Source: Anseranas semipalmata (lineage: Eukaryota > Chordata > Aves > Anseriformes > Anseranatidae). From it: DNA of 64,000 bases. The position numbers were made by a program, and so were the translations under genes. Shown here piece by piece: positions 36,509 through 48,500 of this stretch. Every line of letters begins with the position of its first letter. Position 1 is the stretch's first letter. The notes below the pieces were generated by a model. That model was not told where the DNA came from, did not search any database, and saw nothing but the letters and a program-made list of their open reading frames with translations. The stretch lies in contig VXAA01005608.1 of assembly GCA_013399115.1 (NCBI GenBank), positions 112,212-176,211 on the forward strand, read 5' to 3'.

Positions 36509-39500
36509 CTGCAATGGGAAGAGAGAGACACATGATCCACGGCTGAGCAAAGCACTGCGGGTTCTCCGTATTTATGAAGAACTGACAAAATGGAAAATGC
36601 TTCTCTTTGTCACCTATCTTAGAGGTTCAATCCAGCGGACATTGTGCATGCATGCTCCCACACACGTGTGTGTGACAAGAAGAGGTAGGAGTTGCAGGAA
36701 GGATCTAACACAAGATATTTGAGAACAGCATCACGAAGGAAGACCAAGACCCTACACAGCTCCTTCTGACATTACAACAAGCAGAGCTGAGAGAAAACAA
36801 TTCCGTTCCTGTACGTAGGAAACATTCCAAGTTATTTTTCGCTATAGTCTTGACAATTAATTAGCTCTACAAAAATGTAGAACTGAACTCCAACACTGAA
36901 CTTCAGCTGCAGTCTGAGCCTCCCCCTCCTACTCCGAGTTAATGTAACACCCTACATTATTAAAGAATTCAGATGGTCATTTTAGTACATTTTGTGAAGG
37001 TCCAGCATATCTCACGCCTTCACTACGAGAGCAGATCAGGTGTCCTCCACCCCCTCAGCTCTCGGCCAGAACTCAGCCTCCAGGGGGGACTTCTGCACTG
37101 GGAGTGGAAAAAATGTCTCTGGCATATTAAGCACTGGAGAAGGTCAGGATTTACAAGAGGAAGAGTTTGAGATACTCTGTGAGGAGCTATTGCTTCTCAC
37201 TTGGTCTATTCCAAATCTCGACTGACACACCAGCTTCTTAGATGTCGATCTACCAAACTGCTCTTTTCTTTTCTGGGTCCACGCAGGGTCTTTATCCCCT
37301 GACCCCCACAAATGCAGTGTCAGCTACCACGAAGATTCATATTTGACACAGGAGAGCTGTGCCACTCAGGACAATGAGTGGCAATGTGCTAGCCAGAGGA
37401 AAGGAAACATTGGTAATAGAGTACGTGCTATAAATTCAGGAAGAATACAGAGAGAAGAGCAACAGGTCTCCCAGCTTCCATGGAAAACTCAAATTACTGA
37501 GCCACTGCATGTCACTTACCTGTGCACACCTACTATGTTACAGGGAGCTGCTGATGAAGATTAGGCATCAGGTAGTTAGAATTTGATTCTTTTAATGAGT
37601 AAGTCTTACACATTTACTGAATGGGAGTAGAGACAGGCTCAGATGTCCACATGAATCTGGCTCTTGATCTACACTGAAAAGGCTTCATTTACTAAATGAA
37701 TGCATGTTTTGAGAGGAGGCAAATATACATAGTGAGAAGGAGGAAAGCACATTGCCAAAGATGGTAAGAAATCTGACTGTACCTCTGAAGCACCCTGGCG
37801 CGAAACCGAGCTTTCCGAAGGCCACAAGCACCCTTCCTGGAATGCAGAAGAAAACAACAAATGAGTAAAACATGAAAAAATGAGAAAACAACAAATGAGT
37901 AAAATTAATAGATGACGTGACAATCCTAACTCAATACCACAACTCTTACAAGCCATCAGCTTCTAACAACTGGTTATCTACACCCACCCCTTCCTTTCTA
38001 AAACTAGAGCAAACAGCAGCTCTGCATCCAAGCAAGTCAAGCTCAGCCCACTGTGAAAGTGCCGAGGTGCCAGCCCCAGCACCCAGCCTCATGGGCCACA
38101 AGGATGCAGCAGGCCAGCCCCAGCTGCAAGCGCGTGGCAGCATGCAGGGACAGCAGCAGGCACTTCAGCACCTGCGCGTTGAGCTGGTACCCATCACCTC
38201 CCAACCCGTGATGAGGCCATGTTAGCATGGTCAGCAGGTCCGACGAAGCTTGTCCTGCCGGCTAGGGTCCCAATTACACACAGCAGTCAAAACAGTTCAC
38301 AACAAAACCTGACGTCTGCGAAGTGACATTCACTCTAAACTCAGGAATATCCTGGTCAAACCTGCCAGTTGCCTAATTCCCACCATAAACGGTGATGAAA
38401 TAGCTGAGGTTTCAGCCACCGGTTCCCCTCTTCAGCCACTTCCTCGGTCACCGTCTCAGGCCAAAGTATTTTCTCTCTCATGCCCTGAAAGCCTGTTTTG
38501 ATACTATACCAACACCCAGGGCAGAATAGAAGGACAAAGAAAAACTTGCCAATAATGGAAAACAGCTTCAGGTATACTGTTATTTTTCTTCTCAATTGTT
38601 TTTTTAGAGTAGCAATAAGTACTGCAATTAATTTACTTTATTAGAAAATTTCAAAGCTGAAAAGGACACATCAGAGACGCTATAAAGGACAGAATTAGTG
38701 TCTTAGTGAAAAAAAAAATCAAAACATTATATGGTCATGAGCATTTCCTTGATGCTAAGTAAAGTTTTATGATTCTACAGACATAAAAGAAATTCAGGAA
38801 CAGGAAGGAAAATGCATACTGCCCCCAAAAGCATTATCCTGTATAGACTACTTTCAAATCCTACTGTACTGCTTTTTCTCACCGTAGCATCTTTGAACAT
38901 ACTTCAGATGTAAAAATAGACCTAACTAGATGTTCAGCGTGGCACTCAGAGACCAAAAGCCGTCTGTGATCTTGTCAGGAGAGTCCACCACAGAGGAAAG
39001 CTGCTCTAAGAGGAATCTCCCACAGGATTCAGCTGTTAAGGGAAATGCTTTGAATAACAAAGCTGGTCAATCACTTCTCTTCTGTAGCTTTAGAGAGCAG
39101 ATATAGAAGGCTGACAACTGCAATTATTTACAACTTCCTTTTGCAAGTATCCCCACTCCCAAAGACCCGATATGAAGGACAAATCTTAGGTAGATTTGTG
39201 TACTTCAGTGGCTACATGAGATTTGGTCAACTGCAGAAATTATAACTGTGTAACTGTAGTGGTTCAAGTTATACTAGTATCCACCTTCCTTTCCACCTCT
39301 CCATCACCCAGATGACCTCATTTTGAAATATCTGAGGTTGTATTTGCACAAAGACAATCAAGTTATCAGTAGCTGGCCAAGCGGGCTCCAAGACTGTTGC
39401 AATTACATAAAATCTATCGGTCAAAGCTAAAGGGCCCAATTAACAGCCCATGAACTACACGCCATATGCAGCCCAACAGCAGATTCCTCCAAGTGATGGT

Positions 39501-42500
39501 TTAAAATATGATAGTGTGCATCTTTAGGCTTAATGCAACTATCTCTCTCTCTCTCTCTCCTTGGATGTCTTCAGGTTCACAAGAGAGGAAAAAAGGCAAA
39601 AACAATGACCCAGCTCAGAGAGGAATTCACTCCACCAGCAACACTCACGTTACTTAAAAGTCCCTTCAGAATGCGTTGCCAACACGGAAGTGGAAGCAAT
39701 GACTCCCATCCTAGGATCCATCCCACCTAAGGCAGGAGACTAAGAAGAGCCAGGGGAGATGGCGCAGTATCTGGAGCAAAGCTCCCCATGCTGAGACAGA
39801 GTGCGACCTGCATGCTGTGCCTCGGCGCACAGACCTAAGAATTAGCCCTGGAGCCAGCAGCACCTAACAGAAACAGCCCGACAAAAGACTGGAGTTGCTG
39901 TGTACTTCTACTGCTGATGCCTGAATCCCGGTACAGGAAAAGGCCCTACCTGGAGGCACTGCAGTTGCTGCAGGAACCCCACAGAGTGCGACTGGGGTGC
40001 TGGGATAGCACCAAGGTGATGAGACCACAGGAGCCCAAGGCTCTCCCCACTCTGGGCTAACTACGTGAGGAGGAGATGGTTTGGGATGCAGACTGACTCC
40101 AAGGCTGCGAGATCCTTAGGACACAAGGACGCGTAACAACGTCGCCTCTGTGACGGTGTGTCCTACAGCCCACCTGCAGCTATCACCTTCATGAAGGTTT
40201 CCTCTAGAAAGAGCAGCAGGCTGAATAAATCATTTGGCAACAGCCACCCCCCAGTAAGATCTCAGGATCCGACGAGCCAGACAAACTCCCCAAGCAGATG
40301 GCTGGGTAGCGTGTGCTTGGCATGTCCACGTTTGGAAAATACCAGGCTCACACTCCATGTACAGACCCACCTCACCATGCATATGTGGCTGGTCCACTCC
40401 CATGGTGGGGGAGGCTCCCATCATCACTGCAATAAGCCCAGACTAACTGACCCAATACAAGGAAAGGCACTACACTCTTACTATGATTCTTACTTAATGC
40501 ATGGACAAGTCTTAAAACAAAGTGAGAGAGGCAAGGAGAAAGGAAAGGAGCTGGCAGGCAGCTGGGTCTCCAGCACTCAGCTATAAAGGAATCCTTGAAT
40601 CCTTCTAGGATGTGAACTTTTTGTACAGTGACTTGCAATGACAAACATAAGTATTTATAGGGGCCTCCTAAACTGAAAGAAGAGGAAAGCAGTATGACAA
40701 TATGGGAAGAAGAGAGCAGAGGGGGGGACAGACAGACAACGAACAACATGCGAATGCTTAATTAGGAATGGTTCTGTGGGGTTTATATTTATATATAATT
40801 GAAGGATACTACAAAACAGGAAAATCATTTATGCTTAATATCACGTCCCAAGGCTAAGAGAAAAATTGGGAAATCAATAAAAGCCTAACATATCGAAGCA
40901 CTTTGCTGAATCTTGCTCTGAAATGCTACAGAGGTTTTCTGAGCTTTGCCTTCTATAAATATACCACACCTCCTCTGTAAGGTGGCATCTGTCTGGACAA
41001 GAGAATTGCATGCTGGCATGTGTCTGCCCCATCTTCCCAATTATGGTCTTTTCAGCCATTCTGCCTTCCTGGAATCACTGCAGCCACCACGGCAGATTTG
41101 CTATCTGCCTTCCTCAAGTCTCCATCTGAGGGAAATCCTCTCTCCCCTACACTGGGCAGGTACAACCTACCCCAGGGGCTGGAGTCCACTTACTCCACTG
41201 TTCTTGGAGTGCTGGTGAGGAGTTGAGATGGGAAGAAAGGAAAAACCCTGGTGCTGCAGTACAAAAATATCCCAGCGACTTTTCTTCAGGATGCAGACGT
41301 AAGAACAACATGCTGGGGGTGCCATGAACGATCTGGGGTGACTGGTTGCCTTACCCTAAGGGAAGGCATTAGTTCTTGCTCTCCCCTTGTCCATTTTCTT
41401 ACAGACCTTCATCTGACAGCTAATATGATTCCATGTGGCCAGATAAGTGAAAAACAAGTAATAACTGATAGCATTCGTATTTATACTCTCTTGCACTGGG
41501 GACCCCACCTTAAGGAAACCAGAAACAAAATCAGTCTTAAAAATAAAAGCAGATTGCTTCTTTTTTTTGCTACGCGAGTTTCAGCATCGTCCCTCAGGCC
41601 GGGCACACCGGCAGAGACAGGAGGCTGGAGCAGCACACCAGAGGCAGCAGCCGCACGGCCCCTCACCGCCGTGAGGGGGGCCTCCTCCATGAGGGAGCCA
41701 CTGCCCTGAGGGGGCCTCCTCCATGAGGGAGCCACTGCCCTGAGGGGGCCTCCTCCATGAGGGAGCCACTGCCCTGAGGGGGCCTCCTCCATGAGGGAGC
41801 CGCCGCCATGAGGGGGCTGCCGCCATGAGGGGGCCACTTCTGGCCCCAACAAGTGAGGCGGCATCGGGCATGGAGAAGCCGCCCCCGGTGCTCAGGCTGG
41901 GCTCGGCGGCCGGCCAGCTGCCAGGCCTGGCACGAGGCCACGGCGCCAGGACCGCGCCACCTGGCACGGAGCCGACGGGCGCTTCTCCGCTGACAAACAG
42001 TGCTGGCAGTCCTCGCGCCAGGGACCGGCACGAGGAGTTCCCAGGTAGGTAAGTCAAGGCTAAGCCCGAGTAAATGCAATCTTCCCGCTTTTTATGTGGG
42101 CCATATATCATTTACCTGCTTCTCGTGTGTACTTTAATAGCCAGCCTTGGCCACTTTGACCTGCTCCTTCTTATCAGACTAAAAGTCTGCAGGCCTGAGC
42201 TTCAATATTTATAAGTGACAGGGAGGGAAAGCCTATGCGTTCATTCCCTGTGTCGTAATCATCTTTAACACTGTTAGGTTTTGGAATGAAAAAGGATATG
42301 AGTCTTTGTGGTAAATCCTAGCTCCTGCAAATAACACCAGAGCAAGCAAAATCTTAGGGCTGCAGCTACGTCTTTTGCTGACCTTAGCTGTTCCTGGGTT
42401 TCACAACAGTTTACAGAAATAAATTTTGTGATTAGGTTTTGAAATAGTAGCGTCATTTAATAAATCCAGCTGGGTGATTACTTAATTATCTTGTGGTAAT

Positions 42501-45500
42501 GATTATTTACGTCAATATTTAGACCTTAGGAGACTGGATAAACCTATGATAATTATCTTAATTTGTATTTTACAAAGATTTACAGCCTCTAGAATCAAAC
42601 AGTTTAGGAAGAAGACTTTCCAAGGCCACTTTTAAACACTGAGCTTCCTGGAGCATGCACTGTCATCCAGCTTCCATCATTCAGCATCAACAGTCAGGAG
42701 GAAAGAAATTTACTGGAAGATTTTTTTAACTCAAGATAAACTGTAGGTAAAAATGTATGTTCAGTCAGAAAAACTCCTCAAACTGTAATGAAGCAAGAAC
42801 AACCCATATAATCTCAAATTTCCTTATTTACTGACTCCCTTAAGGAGATTTTCAGTTTTTTTCACTTTTCAGTTTCTGACAATCAGAACTCTGCCTGAAA
42901 AGGTACTTCCTGAGAAACAAAAGTCAGTTTTTCACTTTCTGAAATGCATTTATGGGTATTAAGAGCATCCTTCTCTTCCCCTATACTAAACTCAGATTTT
43001 ACTGATATAATATATATATATGTATATATAAAATATATATATGTGTGTGTATATATACATATATACACACCTATTCACACACACCTCTTTGCAGGTGAAG
43101 TGTTTCAAATGGCAGTGTAGTTTTTGATTGTGGCCCTAGGTGGCAGTGATATATTAGACCAGATTTAAGCAGCGACTTACTCTGAATACTCCAGGAACAC
43201 ACACAGGTTCGTTCCTCCCTGCCTCTTCTCAGTTGATGCAGACCATCCCAGCTCTTCAGATCACAACACTTTCCCTCCCGAACATGAGTAAGGCAAAACT
43301 ATTGCTGTGTCCCTAACAGAATGACGTATTACAGCAAAACCGCTCTTTCCTTTAAAAGCATTGTTTCCCAAGGGCAGGAAAGGTTACAGCATCTGGCAGA
43401 ACAGCACACAGTACCAACGAGAAGTTCAAGAGAGAGAATTATGGAGAGAGTCAGACCTCTCACTCTTATTCTGCCTCCTGATATTTACGGTGATTATTTC
43501 TGTTACTTGATGCTTTAAAGCCTTTATTTCCCCAACCTCACAACACTTGGCCACCTTAAGTAATCTTCATTTCATCTACGTGAAGGAAATACGCGTTATT
43601 ATGCTTCCTCCTTCATTTGGAGATGAAGCAAGTTGCCCAAGGTGGCACACTGAGTCTGTAGTGATCAGGAGTCAGCGCTCCTCGCTCCTAGTCCTACCTG
43701 CAGATTTCCTAGATGATGCTGCCCTTATTAAAACCGTTCTGACTTTATTGTGGTGGACTTCAAAGAGCAGCAGCCAGCACATGCTGTCCCTCCTGGCAGG
43801 CAGAAGGAGAACACAGTGCGTGTCCAATTCCTGTGAACTGATGCTTGGTGCAAAGGAAAAAGTCTGGCCAAGCAGGGTGGCCTACACCACCTACGCTCTC
43901 TCCTGGCCACAGACTGGGTTCTTGTTGCCATCGGGATTTTCTTTCCTTTACACGGTTCAATAAGAAAGTGAGAACAGGTGGGTCAGGGATGCCAGCAGGG
44001 AACAGAAGCAGTAATGCTAGCACTGGTGGGGCAACAGGCAAGGCTAACATTTGAAATCACCAACAAATCCACGTAGCAGTCAATGTTGCTGAGTGTTTTC
44101 TCTCGCCCTCCTGATTTTCCCCTTTCATTCTGAAAGAGCCGTTCTGGGAGCGGTGTTTGTACAGCCGTGCTCCTGGATCTTGGCATTCAAGACAGGCGCT
44201 ACCGATGCCGGCCCTAAGGCAAGCTGAGCAGCCCGAGCAGCGATACTGTCCCCAGCTGCGGGGCAGGGACGTGGGGGCTGGCCGAGGCGCGCATCCTGCA
44301 TGATGGATGCGGGCACTCTGCTGCCAGGAGCGGCACCGTGGCAGCCCAAGTGTTCAGTACTCCTTCAGCATCAATTTTGTAAGAGAAAGAGACGTAATGA
44401 GAGAAGCCGCCAGGATGGGGATAAGGAATCAATTTAGCAACATCAGAAGCTCATTAAGCACCTCCCTGCAAGTCACTTTGTTAATCAGTTTTCCCTCAAC
44501 GTCCCCCTGGAAGTCATGGGTGATGACACTGAGTTAATCACCAGAAAGCAAGATTTATCTCGGTTTTGTCTCAGCAAGAGAGCGCGCTGGCAGCCACTCG
44601 GCCCCCGCCACCCACGTTCCAGCAGGGTGGCTTTGGTGACCGTGACCACATCCAGCACCGCATCTGTCCGTCCCCGGGACGCCAGGCGGCCGTACCCCGC
44701 ACACAGACGCACCTCTCCAGGGCTGCCCCGTGCCTCTGTCCCAGAGCCCCCGCGTGCCACCGATGGGTTGGCCAGCAGGGGGACACGTTTAATATTTTAT
44801 CCAGCGCGATACGGACACCACTCAGTACCGTGCATCCTCGCTTCGGGTTGCCGCTCACGCCAACACAGCTGGCGCTCAGCAGTGCCCGACCTCTCGCAGT
44901 TGTTTCCCCCCCAAACTTGTATTTCTGCTAACATTACAACTGCGGTTAAATTCTGCCTCGGCTGATGGAGCAAACACAGTTTGCGTGTTTTAAGGGTTTG
45001 TACGTTTTAATATCCACACCAGGAGATGGGGGGGTTGCCCTGGGAGGAGAGGCAGCATCCTCAGCAGCACCAAACAGGAAAACCCAGTATTTCTGAGCAC
45101 TCAGAAGATCGCCCTGGCCCAGCTGTGGCCCGTTTAAGGCCTCAACACACTAATCAAAGTAACAAAATACAGACAGACCAGGGAAACGGTCAGAAGGTGG
45201 TAAGACACTGGAAGGGATAAAAAGGAGGGGAAAAGAGAAAAGAAAAAAAAAAAAGCTAAAGTGGAACTGATGGCCACACAGAAAAGCACAGTTACAGAAC
45301 AAGAATGCAACAACTACATTTCAGCATGCACTTGTCGAACACCAACTACCACATTTTCCAGGATCAGCCCCTTTTCTGCCCTTCAAGTGTTACTAACACT
45401 TGGGATTCTAGCGATACTTCATCTTCTTTTTAATACTCTCATTTCTGGACAATGAGAATTTCAACCTGTAGGCCTCATCTGATTTTTTAACATGAAGGAA

Positions 45501-48500
45501 GTTCAGCCTGACGAAGAAGAAACCCACAAACACGTAAGCACATGTTGTGTTTCATTATTTTGGAGTCCTGACCCCACAAGTTTTACAGGTGTGAGGCTGG
45601 TGATAAAGGCGGTAGAGAATTCACCTGTTCATTTCTGCTGCACTTATAAAAAAGAAGCAGAACAAACACGTGAGCTGGTCTTTAGGGCAGCTGCAGTGTG
45701 TGCAATTCAGCTGCAGCTCAGCTGTTGGAAGGCACCCTCATCCAGAAACAGGACAGGCTTGAGGAAAAGGTACACAGCCAAACACAGCACAGGCATGGAG
45801 GAAAAAGGAGAAAAAAAAGAGGCCCATCTGAGTAAGAAAGGACAGATCCTGTCTCTGGTTACACCTCTGCAACCTCAGCCAGGTGAGGGTGGTTTCTCTT
45901 CACACTTCACTAGAGGAACTAGCCAGTTTATTTACTGTTTTCTTTTAAAAAATACTGCTGAACTTCCTCTGTGTCTCTGTTCACTGTTTCTCTACCAACA
46001 AAAGGCCTGAGTCAGAATGACATGCCCTGTATGCTTTAGTGGTTAATAAACATTTAAATCCATTTTCAGAGTCTGTACACCACAAAAAGCCTGTTCCCTT
46101 GGAAGAAAAGCCACTTCCCAACAGCACTGGCACACGGACCAAGGCCTGCCTGGTTAAAACGCAGGTGTATTTTACGATGCCTAAACCTACCCTGCGCCTT
46201 CCTGTGCATGCTATCTATTCGCCTCGTGCAACCCGCTCCGCTTCGGACAATGAGACTGGAGCAGTCCCCTCCAGTTTCACAGCACAGAACAAACGCTTTC
46301 GCTTCCCGATTCTCACGTGCTGTGCGCTGCTTCATGGTTTGCACTGCAAACAGAGAGCTGCAAGTTTCTATCAGAATTTCCTTCTAGTGCCTAAGACAAA
46401 GGAAAATTCAAACATATTTGACATCTGACCTCAGAGACCTCTGAAGTCCTCTTCCCCACACACATGACCTTTTTTTAAGAATGGCTTCAGCTTATCAGAA
46501 ACCAAGATGAGTAATCGTGATGACAAACCCACACCAGTTTTCAGAAGAATTAGTAACCACTTCTTGCCAACCCAGTAGCAATTCCCATGAAGTCCACACT
46601 TGACTATGATCATCGCTACCTACAAGGGTGCCATCAAACTGAAACCGAGTCAGTGTTTTAGAAATGATTTAAGAGCAGTTTTGGATACTAAAGCGGCTCC
46701 CGAGTCCCCACTGTCAAATCACATGTCCTTATTTGCAAGAAGATGATGCTTCCTCCCTGCCTTCCAGGAGAAAAGGCGCCATTCACTCTAATAACAGGCA
46801 ATACTAACGAACCATACGCAGGAAATAATGGGTTACTTCATGCATTTGACAGCTCGCTGCCATTTTAAAAGATTTGTGAAGATGAAAATGTGTTTCCTTT
46901 ATCTCAAATCATGTCATTTTAGCTACTTGTAGCAATTATAGTTAACATTTTTCAGACAGAAGTGTTGTTCTTGAATTAGTGTGTCCATTTCAAAGAAATT
47001 CTCAAATTAATCTAGTCAATTTTTCCAGCCCAGAAGTCCACAAGGCTAAGGTTTCACAAGCTCCCCTTTCATCTGTAACCAAATTAGAGCTCAATACTCC
47101 TGGTTACCGGAGCGATGGGCACCAAGGCTGCCTCCTCTCGAGGAGACAGCTTCTCTCCTTCCTGCGCAGCCTCCAAGGTGTAAGAGTTAGTCACCCCAGC
47201 GAGAGTGTTAAAAAGCAATTTGTTTTCAGCCAGATTAGCCCCCTGAAGCCTCTCAGCACGTCCCTGAGATAAGGAGCACAAAGAAGGGGCTGGAAACACA
47301 CAACTGGGATGGAAAGAAGGGTGAGACAGTGGACTGAAGACTGGTTTAAACTACCATGGGACTGCGCCTTCCGGTTACAATCGTGCAATTTTTTTGACAG
47401 CAAAATGAAATGAAGCGGTGAAAACAACAGCATTGCCAGGAATTTGGCGCATCAAAAAGCCACCCTCACAAACGGCCCCGTGGCCATCACAGTCAGCAGA
47501 GAGGCCGAGGGCAGCGCTCTGAGGGCGCCGAGCACATTGGAAAGAGGATCTCCCTGCAACATCGCGGGATGCTGTGTGGCACTGCGGGCTCGAGGTCAGG
47601 GACACTTTGAGGTTAACCCTAACAAGGGAGCAGTGCCTCCCACCCAGCAAACTTCTGGCTCACAGGGCAAGTTACATGCACCTTTACTGCTGGGTTGACC
47701 AGGGACAGCCTTTGAAAGTCTAGATGGAGATTCAGCCTTAAGCCTTTGGCTCTCTAACAAGACACCTTAGCCACTCCGGGCCCTTGAGAAGGATCACTTT
47801 CCTAATATTTTCTTGCTGTTCGAGTGAAACATAAACACGGCATTTTCCTGGGCAGCTACCGGACTACGAGTGTTTCGGATCCACCAGAGTGTCACTGCAG
47901 CTTCACAAAACAGTAATAGCGGTAAAACTCCAGGATATGAGTAAATATACAAAAAGTCACAACACGTATGTCAGTTCTTCATACCCCAGGTGATCTGCAT
48001 TTACTCCCCTTCCATGTCCCCTGAAACCGCAGCAGCAGCAGCGAACAGGATGTCACACCTGAACGTCTGAACTCAAAATGGAAATACGCTACGTAGAACA
48101 CAGCAAGGTCTAAGAATACCCAAAGGCAGTACATTTTAAATTTATGTTCTAATTTTTTCCACTGAAAAATGCAGTGTCAGCAACAGAGCTAACTGTAGGA
48201 AGTACTAAAACTGAGATCAGAAGTTTTTCAGAGTTGTGTGTTCACTGCAGGCTTTGAGGCAGACGAGTACAGCGCGAGGAGAAGGAATTTGGCACAAGGG
48301 TTCATACTCACCGTCTGCAAAGTTTCTTCCTGTCTTCTGCTTTGGCTCTGTCGGTTGATAAAGGAGCGTGTCGAGAGTTTGTAATGGTTCAACAAGCAGA
48401 TGATCACTACCACCATAACAGTTATAACCACAATTATAATGATGATTTGAACGAACTCCAGTTCAGCTAAAACAAAGAAGAGAAGAAGAAAAAAAAGTCA

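Larger units (their letters stand above)
37905..48311. other. LDLRAD4: LDLRAD4 large intron
   Basis: The intron between the 54-base and transmembrane exons (37837-48311). It is mostly ordinary sequence. Separate entries cover the CT and TA/TG microsatellites and the CpG-rich minisatellite/exon candidate at 41.6-42.05 kb. Another GC-rich patch at 44.57-44.78 kb has overlapping frames on both strands but no gene I can support. Confidence 0.8.

Noticed and set aside
36083..36535. 150-codon plus-strand frame
   Set aside because: Shadow of the LDLRAD4 last coding exon, which is certain on the minus strand.
36625..36640. GGTTCAATCC, similar to a tRNA B box
   Set aside because: No A box at the right distance and no cloverleaf can be drawn.
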